Made by a program: the position numbers and the translations under genes. Below are positions 1 through 6,555 of a stretch of DNA of 6,555 nt, one piece after another (the stretch's first letter is position 1; each line of letters begins with the position of its first letter). The notes under the pieces were generated by a model. It was not told the DNA's origin. It saw only the letters and a list, made by a program, of their open reading frames with translations, and made no database searches. Location of the stretch: assembly GCA_902782655.1 (NCBI GenBank), contig CACZNY010000289.1, positions 1 through 6,555 of the forward strand, given 5' to 3'. Source of the DNA: an uncultured Lachnospiraceae bacterium. Lineage in GTDB: Bacteria; Bacillota; Clostridia; Lachnospirales; Lachnospiraceae.

Positions 1-149
1 CCGTAATACAGGAATATGACCGAAGCCCTCTTCCAGACCTCCTCTGAAAGAAGCCTTTCTGCAATAAGTCCGGATGCCCTTTCCCTGTATCCTGCAGTCA
101 GCCCCCGGCGTCTTTTAAGAGCCTCTCTCCTTGCCTCCCTTTTATTCAC
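1..149 (-). CDS. 5-formyltetrahydrofolate cyclo-ligase (5,10-methenyltetrahydrofolate synthetase), N-terminal part
   Basis: The enzyme family converts 5-formyltetrahydrofolate to 5,10-methenyltetrahydrofolate with ATP in the cytoplasm, recovering a folate storage form for one-carbon metabolism (ygfA/fau in E. coli, yqgN in Bacillus). Only the first 49 codons are present; the frame is open to the left edge, and the family is usually about 180-200 residues. The translation begins VNKREARREALKRRRGL and continues with TAGYRERASGLIAERLL and then WKRASVIFLYY. This matches the family start: a basic helix with the Lys/Arg residues that help bind ATP, an S/T-x-x-x-R turn, a second helix ending in a leucine pair, and a first beta strand ending in tyrosines. 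The start is GTG at 149-147, inside the end of proB (8 bp overlap, GTGAATAA). No other start codon lies at a better distance from the AGAGGA upstream, and the alignment begins exactly here. Identification is from the N-terminus only, but the pattern is characteristic. Confidence 0.85.
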   Translation of the reverse strand, partial: MNKREARREALKRRRGLTAGYRERASGLIAERLLSEEVWKRASVIFLYY

Positions 150-1008
150 CGTTTACGAAATCCTCTATGAAAAAGTCTGATCTTTTATCCGAATGGATAT
201 AGGTCCCGACCTCAGCTCCATGGACTATCCGGTGGATATTCCCAAGATCGTCGGCGTTTGCTATGACCATGTCGCAGCCGGATGCTGAAGCTATACGAGC
301 CGCCGATATCTTGGTAGCCATGCCTCCCGTGCCGGCAAGGCTGCCCGTGCTGCCCTTTGCAAAGTGCTCCACTGTATCATCAAGCTTTTCTATCTCCGGG
401 ATGAATTCCGCCTTATCGCTCACATGGGGATCATCGGTATAAAGGCCGTCTATATCCGACAGCAGTATCAGAAGATCCGCATCTATCAGCGCCGCGACTA
501 TGGCAGAGAGCGTATCATTGTCTCCGAATTCAATCTCGTAGGTGGCTATGGTATCGTTTTCATTTACTACCGGCACGACTCCAAGGCTAAGAAGCTCTTC
601 AAAGGTATTTCTTGCATTGAACCGGTTCACGTTGTCCACTATGGTATGCTTGGTCATGAGTATCTGCGCCGTCATCTGATTGTACTCGGAAAAAAGCTTC
701 TGATACATCATCATAAGCCTTGCCTGTCCTATGGCGGCAGCCGCCTGCTTCAGCTTAAGCTTCTCATCGGGACCGTCTGTCCTTTCGCTTCCCCTGTAGT
801 AAATACCTCTTATATTCGCAGCCTTCAGGCCTACCGATATGGCTCCGGAGGATACGAGCACCACATCCCTTCCCCCGTTATGAAGATCCGTAAGCTCTCT
901 TACAAGCTTTTCGAGGCGCACAAGATCGGCTCCTCCCGTCTCCTTATGTGTGATGGAGGACGAGCCTATCTTCACCACGATCCTCTTTTTTCCTTCAAAA
1001 TCCCTCAT
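142..1008 (-). CDS. proB: Glutamate 5-kinase, short form without PUA domain
   Basis: Phosphorylates L-glutamate to gamma-glutamyl phosphate with ATP, the first and usually proline-inhibited step of proline synthesis; cytoplasmic. The 288 residues form one amino-acid kinase domain. Visible motifs are VVKIGSSSIT (11-20, phosphate-binding lysine and glycine), LVSSGAISVG (51-60), the AAIGQ helix (91-95), VNRFNARNTF (127-136), VVNENDTIA (147-155), FGDNDTLSA (161-169, glutamate and Mg/ATP site), LLSDIDGLYTDDP (182-194) and GTGGMATK (226-233). The chain ends about 20 residues past the last strand, so the roughly 80-residue C-terminal PUA domain of the E. coli enzyme (about 367 residues) is absent, as in many Firmicutes. 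Residues about 64-87 form a longer charged loop than in E. coli. The ATG has a good AGAGGA 5 nt upstream, inside the end of the preceding gene (14 bp overlap). The partner gene proA is not in the window; the next gene is the folate cyclo-ligase. Confidence 0.97.
   Translation of the reverse strand: MRDFEGKKRIVVKIGSSSITHKETGGADLVRLEKLVRELTDLHNGGRDVVLVSSGAISVGLKAANIRGIYYRGSERTDGPDEKLKLKQAAAAIGQARLMMMYQKLFSEYNQMTAQILMTKHTIVDNVNRFNARNTFEELLSLGVVPVVNENDTIATYEIEFGDNDTLSAIVAALIDADLLILLSDIDGLYTDDPHVSDKAEFIPEIEKLDDTVEHFAKGSTGSLAGTGGMATKISAARIASASGCDMVIANADDLGNIHRIVHGAEVGTYIHSDKRSDFFIEDFVNGE
161..166 (-). promoter_or_regulatory. Ribosome binding site for the cyclo-ligase GTG start
   Basis: AGAGGA on the minus strand, within the last codons of proB, 11 nt before the GTG at 149. 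The spacing is long, but no ATG, GTG or TTG lies at a shorter distance. Initiation is probably helped by ribosomes finishing proB a few bases away. Confidence 0.5.
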
Positions 1009-2590
1009 GTCGTTCCTCTTGATTTCCCTTACAGTACTTCTCTGCGGCCTTCATGCCGTCTATGGCTGCGGACATTATGCCGCCCGCGTATCCGGCGCCC
1101 TCACCCACGGGATAAATGCCGTTTACATTTACCGACTGCATATCCTCATTTCTCAAGATCCTCACCGGAGAAGAAGTCCTTGCCTCTATACCCGCAAAAA
1201 GCGTATCATCCCCGTCAAAACCTTTTATTTTCCTGCCGAATTCCGGCATGGCCTCGATTATATCATCTGCGATATATGACGGCAAAATATTCCTGATATT
1301 GCCCCTTCCTGTCCTCCCCCTGCATTCAGGCTTCACCTCTCCAAAGGAATCAGAGCTTGTATCATCCTTAAAATCCGCAAATCTCTGATATGGAACGAGC
1401 CCGCCGCACTCCGTAAAAGCCCTTCTTTCAAGCTCCCTCTGGAATCTGAGCCCCGAAAGCGGATCCTGTCCGTAGCCTTCATAATCCCCCGGGCCTACGG
1501 TACAGACTATGGCAGCGTTTGAGTTTTTGCCGTCCCGTGCTGAAAGGCTCATGCCATTTACCGTAAGATACCCCTCCTCGGAGGATGCATTCACCACATA
1601 TCCTCCGGGGCACATACAGAAGGAATATACTCCCCGTCCGTCCCTGCAGTGATATGCCAGCCTGTAGCTTGCCTTATCCTGATGAAGAGCCGCATCTATC
1701 ATTTCCCTCCTGTGCTCTGCCCTGACTCCTACGGCAAAGGGCTTGGCCTCCATCATGAGTCCCATATCATAAAGCATCCTGAAGGTATCCCTTGCGGAAT
1801 GTCCGAGGCACAGGAATAATCCGGTGCAGGGCAGCAAGGCCTCCTCTCCGGAAAGCATTATGCCATCAAGTCCTTCCCCGGATATCGAAAGCCCTGTAAG
1901 AGCCGTGGAAAAGCGCACCTCTCCTCCAAGCTCCTCTATCTCCCTCCTTATGGAGGGTATAATGCTCATCAGACGGTCAGTGCCTATATGCGGATGTGAA
2001 TCAGTGAGGATGGCTCTGTCGGCTCCGTGCCTTATAAAGGTATCAAGGATGAATCTCTTCCTGCCCTCCCTGTCCTTTATCCCTGTGGAAAGCTTACCGT
2101 CGGAAAAGGTTCCGGCTCCGCCCTCACCGAACTGCACATTGGAGGAGATATCGAGGACTCCGGTTTCAAAGAACCTCTTAACATCCGCTTCCCTCTCCTC
2201 TATCCTCTTTCCCCTCTCAAGGATAAGCGGACGGTATCCCCCGTGCGCAAGGATAAGGGAGGCAAAGATCCCGGCAGGTCCGAAGCCCGCCACTACGGGT
2301 CTTATATCGCTCCCTTTCCCTGAAGGCTTTGGAAGGCGGTATGCCTTCTCTTCAAGAAGGGTGATATTCTTATCCCTGCACCTTGCAAGCACGCCCTTTT
2401 CATTATCAACCCTTACGGCTATCGTATAGACATCGAGAACAGAGCTCCTTTTCCTGGCATCCCTGGACTTTTTCAGTATCTCAAGCTCCAGTAAAGCCTC
2501 TGTCCTTATCCCGAGGATATGGGCGGCCTTCTTCCTCAAATGCGCTGTATCTGAGCCCGCAGGCACCTTAAGGCTGCTGATCCTTATCAT
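995..2590 (-). CDS. FAD-dependent protein of the COG2509 type (uncharacterised NAD(P)/FAD-dependent oxidoreductase)
   Basis: A 531-residue predicted soluble flavoprotein; its family is widespread in anaerobic Firmicutes and, to my knowledge, has no established substrate. Residues 1-95 are the family's small N-terminal domain, including the conserved basic stretch KKSRDARKRSSVLDVY (40-55). The Rossmann FAD-binding strand VVAGFGPAG (99-107) follows, with an acidic end to the second strand at LILERGKRI (122-130). Next come the family signatures NVQFGEGGAGTFSDGKL (151-167), CLGHSARDTF (261-270), SFCMCPGGYVVNASSEEG (323-340, two cysteines at 325 and 327), EARTSSPVRILR (469-480) and the C-terminal FAD motif GIYPVGEGAGYAGGI (491-505). 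The length is normal for the family. The ATG overlaps the stop of the upstream membrane-protein gene as ATGA (4 bp). Only a weak GGAA precedes it, so translation is probably coupled. A redox function is inferred from the fold; the substrate cannot be read from sequence. Confidence 0.9.
   Translation of the reverse strand: MIRISSLKVPAGSDTAHLRKKAAHILGIRTEALLELEILKKSRDARKRSSVLDVYTIAVRVDNEKGVLARCRDKNITLLEEKAYRLPKPSGKGSDIRPVVAGFGPAGIFASLILAHGGYRPLILERGKRIEEREADVKRFFETGVLDISSNVQFGEGGAGTFSDGKLSTGIKDREGRKRFILDTFIRHGADRAILTDSHPHIGTDRLMSIIPSIRREIEELGGEVRFSTALTGLSISGEGLDGIMLSGEEALLPCTGLFLCLGHSARDTFRMLYDMGLMMEAKPFAVGVRAEHRREMIDAALHQDKASYRLAYHCRDGRGVYSFCMCPGGYVVNASSEEGYLTVNGMSLSARDGKNSNAAIVCTVGPGDYEGYGQDPLSGLRFQRELERRAFTECGGLVPYQRFADFKDDTSSDSFGEVKPECRGRTGRGNIRNILPSYIADDIIEAMPEFGRKIKGFDGDDTLFAGIEARTSSPVRILRNEDMQSVNVNGIYPVGEGAGYAGGIMSAAIDGMKAAEKYCKGNQEERHEGF
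1014..1019 (-). promoter_or_regulatory. Ribosome binding site for proB
   Basis: AGAGGA on the minus strand with a 5 nt spacer to the ATG at 1008. It lies within the last codons of the preceding flavoprotein gene and supports the chosen proB start and the 14 bp overlap. Confidence 0.8.
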
Positions 2591-4293
2591 CGTTCCGGCA
2601 CCGCTATCATTTCCTTATCCGTAAATATCCAGGTAACCCCGCTGTATTTTTCGAGCACTTCATCCTTATCCACATCCTCGTTCCTGAACATATAGATGGT
2701 ATCCCTGTCAGGCATGCCCTCCCTGAGCTTTGCGTCGCTCCTGTCTATCCACTGCCAGACCTTTTCCATATCATCCCGTGAAAAATGGAAATTACTGACT
2801 GTCATGCCGTTCCTCAGGGCAAACTCCGTATAGCCTATGAGCTGGTCCCTGTTGGAGTCCTGATAGAATTCCCCGAAGTAGTAATCATGCATGAACTGGA
2901 GATGCTCTATCCCCTCAAAGTCATAGAGATCAAGGCTGTCAGCCGTAAAATGCGCATCCTTCAGGTTTTCATACTTACGTGAAATCACTGTCACCTTTTC
3001 ACTGAACTCAAAAAGCTGCAGCAGGCAGCCTGCCACAAGCACCGGTACAAAAAAGGCCTTCAGCTCGTCTCTTGCAAAGTAAATATTTATCAGGATGACG
3101 GCATACATCACAGGCCAGAGGAATCTGCCCGATGCCCTGAAAAGGCTCCAGACATCATAGATAAAATCGGGAACCGGTATCTCAAACAATACTATTGAAC
3201 CAAACGTTACAATGGGAGACAGGGCTATGACCCAGAGCGCTGCGGAAGTCACGATTCCTGAGATTATCTCATTTTTCCGTTTACTCCACAGTAAGCGGAG
3301 ATTTTTTGTTATACCGATAAGAGCAGGCAGCTCGAATATCACGGCAGCTATGCCGATATAGGAAAGCCCCTCATACTGACAGTCGATAAGAGGAAGCTCC
3401 TTGATTATCCTCGAATAATCTATGGGATTGAATAAGGAGTTCAGATTGGCGCTGTAGGAGCCAAGGCCGTCGGATACTCCCGAGATGCCGCCATAGAAGC
3501 CCCCGAAAAGATAAAAGGTCAGTACGGTCGCTGCAAGATAAGCGGTAAGGAAGCTTAAGAATATCAAAACGCCCGACCGTATTTTCCTAAGCCTTCCTTC
3601 GCTCCTTCCCGCCCCGTCCAAAGCCTCCCAAAGCGCGAAGCCGAGAAGCATCACGGACACCATGCCGTAGATGGTAAAATGAACCGATATGCAAAGGGTG
3701 CCCAAAGCACACCAGAGCAGTATCCTTTTCCATAAAGCCCTGACCTTATCCCTGTATACGAAAAACAAAATGGCGATAAGTATCAGATAATGCGAGGCAA
3801 GAGCCGTATGATAATACATCCTCTGCCATAAGGGAGCGCAGAAAAGAAAAGGTATCACTGCCACACAGCACTGTGCCTCTGTCTTTACCACTCTTCTTAA
3901 TAAAAGCTTTGCCACCCCTCCCTGCATCATAAAGCAGAAAAGCCCGTACAGACCGAAAAACTGAAATACAGGCGGAAGCAGCGGTGAGATGATCTTTAAT
4001 AAAAGACAGACTATCGGGATCGAATCCGTATATATGACAGAGGCAAGATACGGATACAGGCTTGTATCGCAGAGTCCGAAGGGAAAATGCCAGGCTGAGG
4101 CTCTGTAAAGCTGCCAGCCCGCATAATGCTGGGAAAGATCATACCAGCCGGTCAGAAGCCAGTCATCATAGGTGACATCAAGTATCCTTACTCCGTAGAG
4201 TGAAATAAAAACAAGAGCCCCGAAGAATGCCCCCAGGGCAAAGGAGATATACCATCTTACGTGTCTTTTAAGCAATGCATTCTCATTCAGCAT
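2587..4293 (-). CDS. Multispanning membrane protein, DUF6311-like, probable GT-C-fold glycosyltransferase
   Basis: 568 residues. A basic N-terminus (KRHVRW, 9-14) and a first membrane helix (about 15-35) are followed by a predicted outside loop carrying DLSQHYAGWQLYR (52-64), WHFPFG (68-73) and SVIYTDSIPI (85-94). I recognise this D-x-x-Q-H-x-x-G-W-x-x-x-R and YTDSIP pattern from DUF6311 proteins; in GT-C enzymes an acidic residue of the first outer loop is catalytic, which makes Asp52 the candidate. About ten further hydrophobic segments follow (near 98-130, 143-155, 165-180, 190-222, 240-265, 310-327, 345-372, 390-406, 412-428). They are interrupted by DGLGSYSANLNSLFNP (275-290) and SLFRASGRFLWP (383-394), also family-like. 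The last 140 residues are soluble. Such enzymes move sugars from lipid-phosphate donors to acceptors outside the membrane; here that is inference. GGAGAG lies 8 nt before the ATG, and the gene overlaps the preceding flavoprotein by 7 bp. The family assignment is from memory of motifs. Confidence 0.75.
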   Translation of the reverse strand: MLNENALLKRHVRWYISFALGAFFGALVFISLYGVRILDVTYDDWLLTGWYDLSQHYAGWQLYRASAWHFPFGLCDTSLYPYLASVIYTDSIPIVCLLLKIISPLLPPVFQFFGLYGLFCFMMQGGVAKLLLRRVVKTEAQCCVAVIPFLFCAPLWQRMYYHTALASHYLILIAILFFVYRDKVRALWKRILLWCALGTLCISVHFTIYGMVSVMLLGFALWEALDGAGRSEGRLRKIRSGVLIFLSFLTAYLAATVLTFYLFGGFYGGISGVSDGLGSYSANLNSLFNPIDYSRIIKELPLIDCQYEGLSYIGIAAVIFELPALIGITKNLRLLWSKRKNEIISGIVTSAALWVIALSPIVTFGSIVLFEIPVPDFIYDVWSLFRASGRFLWPVMYAVILINIYFARDELKAFFVPVLVAGCLLQLFEFSEKVTVISRKYENLKDAHFTADSLDLYDFEGIEHLQFMHDYYFGEFYQDSNRDQLIGYTEFALRNGMTVSNFHFSRDDMEKVWQWIDRSDAKLREGMPDRDTIYMFRNEDVDKDEVLEKYSGVTWIFTDKEMIAVPER

Positions 4294-5465
4294 GATGCGC
4301 TCTCTCCGGCTATTATGCCCGTCATCCAGGCAAAATGCAGATTGTAGCCTCCGCAGATACCGTCTGTATCAAGGAGCTCTCCCGTGACATAGATCCCGGG
4401 CTGCTCCTTCAGCATGCAGTGATCATCCACCGCCGTCATGGGCACGCCTCCCGCCGCAGTCTGCGCTCTTGAAAAATCCCCTGTCATTACGGGATCGAGC
4501 TCATACCTGTGATGCTTCACATTCCGGCATAAAGCCTCAGTCCAGTCCTCCCGTCTCGTATCCACCGGATGTGAAAGATACCTTATGAGCTTTATCGGGA
4601 AAAGAGATGTCAGAAGCTCAGGAAGATTGCGCTCCGGAAACTCCTCTCTCCTCCTTCTTATCTCTCCTGCAAAGCCTTCATCAGACAGCAGCGGGAAATA
4701 ATCAACCTCCACCAGGGCTCTTCTGCCCTCTCCCATGACCCTGCAGGCCATGCCTGAAATATCCATGGCGCAGATGCCTGAAAATCCGCCCTCATAGGGC
4801 TGAAGCTCACCCTCCGACTTTTCGATAAGGCTTCCGGAATCATCAAGAAGGCTGAGCCTGGCATCGCATCTGACCCCCTTAAGCATGGAAAGCTCCTCCT
4901 TTACGATAAGAGGAGTAAGAGCCGGATAGACCGGGGTGAGCTGCACCCCAAGCCTTTTAAGGAGCTTATATCCCGAGCCGTCAGAGCCTGTCTTTGGAGA
5001 GACAAGGCTTCCGCAGGACAGTATCACCCTGTCATATCTCCTGCCGTTCACTAAAAGCTCCGGAGTGACGTCAGGCTCACCGCAGTTATATATCACTGAA
5101 ACACCGAGCCTTTTTAATTCCAGAAGCAGTGCCGCCCTGACTGACTCAGCGGTGTCGGAATAAGGATAGATTCCGCCCTTCCTCTCCCTGTGCTTTACTC
5201 CAAGGCTTTCAAAAAAAAGCAGGCACTCCTTTATGCCAAAGCGTTCAAGGAAACGGCCCGTCCTTTTCCCGGCATCGGTAGAAGAATGAAAGCACGTCTC
5301 ATCGATCCTTACATTCGAAAAATTGCACTTGCCGTTTCCTGTGATAAGTATCTTTTTTGCCGCGCTTTCCCTATGCTCATAAATTGTCACAGACGCACCG
5401 GCTCTTGCAGCTGCGATAGCCGCCGCGATCCCGGATGCGCCTGCTCCTAAAACTGCTATATCCAC
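4287..5465 (-). CDS. HI0933/YhiN-family FAD-binding flavoprotein (often annotated aminoacetone oxidase family)
   Basis: A 392-residue predicted cytoplasmic flavoprotein of the HI0933-like family (TIGR00275 type). Databases often name it aminoacetone oxidase family, but the physiological reaction is not well established. The N-terminal dinucleotide fold has VLGAGASGIAAA (5-16) and the acidic YEH (29-31). The family signatures follow: KKILITGNGKCNFSN (37-51), RERKGGIYPYSDTAESV (93-109), LSCGSLVSPKTGSDGSGY (149-166), RAQTAAGGVPM (333-343) and the C-terminal FAD motif GIYVTGELLDTDGICGGYN (357-375). Length is typical (about 390-420). The segment GELQPYEGGFSGICAMD (219-235) differs from the usual F-T-x-x-G-x-SG pattern there. 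The start is GTG at 5465-5463, 9 bp after the flippase stop, behind AAGGTGG; the Rossmann strand begins at the second residue, so no earlier start is needed. The position between a flippase and a membrane glycosyltransferase candidate does not by itself show a role in envelope synthesis. Confidence 0.92.
   Translation of the reverse strand: MDIAVLGAGASGIAAAIAAARAGASVTIYEHRESAAKKILITGNGKCNFSNVRIDETCFHSSTDAGKRTGRFLERFGIKECLLFFESLGVKHRERKGGIYPYSDTAESVRAALLLELKRLGVSVIYNCGEPDVTPELLVNGRRYDRVILSCGSLVSPKTGSDGSGYKLLKRLGVQLTPVYPALTPLIVKEELSMLKGVRCDARLSLLDDSGSLIEKSEGELQPYEGGFSGICAMDISGMACRVMGEGRRALVEVDYFPLLSDEGFAGEIRRRREEFPERNLPELLTSLFPIKLIRYLSHPVDTRREDWTEALCRNVKHHRYELDPVMTGDFSRAQTAAGGVPMTAVDDHCMLKEQPGIYVTGELLDTDGICGGYNLHFAWMTGIIAGESASC
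4302..4307 (-). promoter_or_regulatory. Ribosome binding site for the DUF6311-like membrane protein
   Basis: GGAGAG on the minus strand, 8 nt before the ATG at 4293, lying in the last codons of the flavoprotein gene. It supports the start that gives a 7 bp overlap (ATGCTGA). Confidence 0.7.
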
Positions 5466-5469
5466 TTCC

Positions 5470-5476
5470 CCACCTT
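5470..5476 (-). promoter_or_regulatory. Ribosome binding site for the HI0933-family gene
   Basis: AAGGTGG on the minus strand, one mismatch from the consensus AAGGAGG, with a 4 nt spacer to the GTG at 5465. Its first two bases are the last two of the flippase stop codon TAA. It decides in favour of GTG as the start. Confidence 0.6.
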
Positions 5477-6555
5477 ATAAGAATCCAAAGCTCTTTGCTA
5501 TCCTTACTATCCTTCCTCCCATGGGTATGTCATACAGCTCGTCCTCCCTCACTGCCCCGAATTTCAGTATGCATATGAAGTATATCCCTATACCGGCAGC
5601 TATGGGCAGCATGGTCTGGATAAAATATCCCGTAAAGAATGAAAGCAGCTTCCATATCACAAAGATTACGACTCCCATTATGCCTGCTGACAGAGCCGGG
5701 ATAATAAAGGTTCTGCCCTTCTCCTGTCTGTAGGCTACCGCATGTCTTAAGGACAGACTGTTTAAGAAGCACATGCTTAATGAAAATACAACTGTCGATA
5801 TCACGACCGCATATATACCGAGATTGGTGTAGTACATCAGGGCGATAAGCGAAGCGATATGCAGCACGAGGGATATCACGGCGTTTTTAACGGGAAGGTT
5901 CATCCTTCCTATACCCTGGAGCATTCCGTTTGAAAGGGTGGAAACGGAATAGGTCATGACAGTCACGGCTCCTGCTCTCATAATGGACGCCGCAAGCACC
6001 GTCTCTCCCGAAAAAAGCAGGTTTATTATGGGATCCGCCAGCACGAAAAGTCCTACCGCGCAGGGAAAGGATATTATCATGGTGAACCTCATGGCCGCGC
6101 TTATCCTCTTTCTTGCCCCCTTCATATTGTCTGAGGCTATGCAGGAGGCCAGGGCAGGTACCGCAGAGGCGGAAATGGAATTGGCCAGCGCTATGGGCAC
6201 ATTCAAGAGAAGCTTGGCCTTTCCGGTATAGATACCCCATATGGCTGTCTTTTCCGCTCCTAAGCCCTTAAACTCCATGAGCCGGTTAAAGCAGTAATTA
6301 TCAAGTATGTCGTTGATATTATAGATCGCGGTGGAGAGCACCACAGGAAAGACAGTGAGCATGATGAGCCCCATCACCTCGCCGTAGCTCTCCTCATAGG
6401 ACCGCTCATCCTCCTCGTACTTCTTACTGAGTCTTCCTATCACCAGAAAATAAAGGCTTACAAGGAAAAGCAGGGCTGCAAAAGCGCCCACGCTTGTACC
6501 CAGAGTGCTTCCCGCGGCTCCGTAGGCATAGGACAGATCCTCATTACGGAGCAGA
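5475..6555 (-). CDS. MOP-superfamily lipid/polysaccharide flippase (SpoVB/MurJ-like), C-terminal part
   Basis: Family members flip undecaprenyl-linked precursors (lipid II for MurJ/YtgP, O-unit-like oligosaccharides for Wzx, a sporulation role for SpoVB) across the cytoplasmic membrane. The reading frame is open to the right edge, giving 359 visible residues. The GTG at 6491-6489 is an internal valine codon: translation upstream reads NEDLSYAYGAAGSTLGTS and flows into the membrane helix VGAFAALLFLVSLYF. With a usual length of about 500-550 residues, roughly 150-190 N-terminal residues are outside the window. At least nine hydrophobic segments are visible, in two clusters separated by charged linkers such as KKYEEDERSYEE (44-55 of the visible part). 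Family-like stretches are SASAVPALASCIAS (128-141), FPCAVGLFVLADPIINLLFSG (ending at 182) and the LQGIGRMNLPVKN turn (211-223). The C-terminus is short and basic. Whether the substrate is lipid II or another glycan lipid cannot be decided from this half; no sporulation gene is nearby. Confidence 0.88.
   Translation of the reverse strand, partial: LLRNEDLSYAYGAAGSTLGTSVGAFAALLFLVSLYFLVIGRLSKKYEEDERSYEESYGEVMGLIMLTVFPVVLSTAIYNINDILDNYCFNRLMEFKGLGAEKTAIWGIYTGKAKLLLNVPIALANSISASAVPALASCIASDNMKGARKRISAAMRFTMIISFPCAVGLFVLADPIINLLFSGETVLAASIMRAGAVTVMTYSVSTLSNGMLQGIGRMNLPVKNAVISLVLHIASLIALMYYTNLGIYAVVISTVVFSLSMCFLNSLSLRHAVAYRQEKGRTFIIPALSAGIMGVVIFVIWKLLSFFTGYFIQTMLPIAAGIGIYFICILKFGAVREDELYDIPMGGRIVRIAKSFGFL

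Noticed and set aside
364..1296. Long open frame of 310 codons on the plus strand, opposite proB and the end of the COG2509-type gene
   Set aside because: Over proB it is in register opposite the codons and arises because TTA, CTA and TCA codons are not used in that stretch. Its translation is a low-complexity, Arg/Tyr/His-rich sequence with no recognisable family, and both underlying genes have strong motif support.
1824..2429. Plus-strand open frame of 201 codons opposite the COG2509-type gene
   Set aside because: Ser/Pro-rich composition typical of an antisense shadow; no ribosome site or family signature, and the minus strand is clearly coding.
5211..5218. Run of eight A (T8 on the coding strand) in the HI0933-type gene, a possible slippage or phase-variation site
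   Set aside because: It encodes a normal Leu-Phe-Phe in frame (CTT TTT TTT), the reading frame is intact on both sides, and no surface-variation context is apparent. A single T8 run is unremarkable.
5887..6240. Overlapping open frames on both strands within the flippase gene
   Set aside because: The sense frame has continuous membrane-protein character and family-like stretches; the others have shadow-type composition without motifs.
1..6555. Search by eye for terminators, tRNAs, riboswitches, insertion-sequence ends and direct-repeat arrays
   Set aside because: The only non-coding DNA is the 9 bp gap before 5465. No hairpin followed by a T run, tRNA-like arm pattern or regularly spaced repeat was found on either strand.

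Overview
The window is a densely packed stretch of bacterial chromosome in which every gene lies on the minus strand, so transcription runs from right to left. G+C is roughly one half by eye, with frequent AGG/AGA arginine and ATA isoleucine codons and A/G-rich Shine-Dalgarno sequences. Together with the gene families (a SpoVB/MurJ-type flippase, an HI0933-type flavoprotein, a COG2509-type FAD protein, a short proB and a folate cyclo-ligase), this points to an anaerobic Firmicute, most likely a clostridium of the Lachnospiraceae type. The taxon is inferred from the protein style; there is no marker gene here.

In order of transcription the window holds: (1) the C-terminal 359 residues of a polytopic MOP-superfamily lipid/polysaccharide flippase that runs off the right edge (5475-6555); (2) an HI0933/YhiN-type FAD flavoprotein (4287-5465, GTG start); (3) a 568-residue multispanning membrane protein resembling the DUF6311 family, a probable GT-C-fold glycosyltransferase (2587-4293); (4) a COG2509-type FAD-dependent protein of 531 residues (995-2590); (5) proB, glutamate 5-kinase in the short form without a PUA domain (142-1008); and (6) the first 49 codons of 5-formyltetrahydrofolate cyclo-ligase, with a GTG start, running off the left edge (1-149).

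The junctions are a 9 bp gap followed by overlaps of 7, 4, 14 and 8 bp. There is no non-coding DNA longer than 9 bp, and I see no terminator, RNA gene, repeat array or mobile element. The arrangement is that of one polycistronic operon with translational coupling, its promoter lying to the right of the window. The flippase and the GT-C-like protein could both serve envelope glycan assembly. ProB (proline synthesis) and the cyclo-ligase (folate salvage) are housekeeping, and the two flavoproteins have no settled physiological role. I do not see a clearly new system. The points most worth following are the DUF6311-like protein in an otherwise housekeeping operon, the two unrelated orphan flavoproteins, and the absence of proA between proB and the cyclo-ligase.
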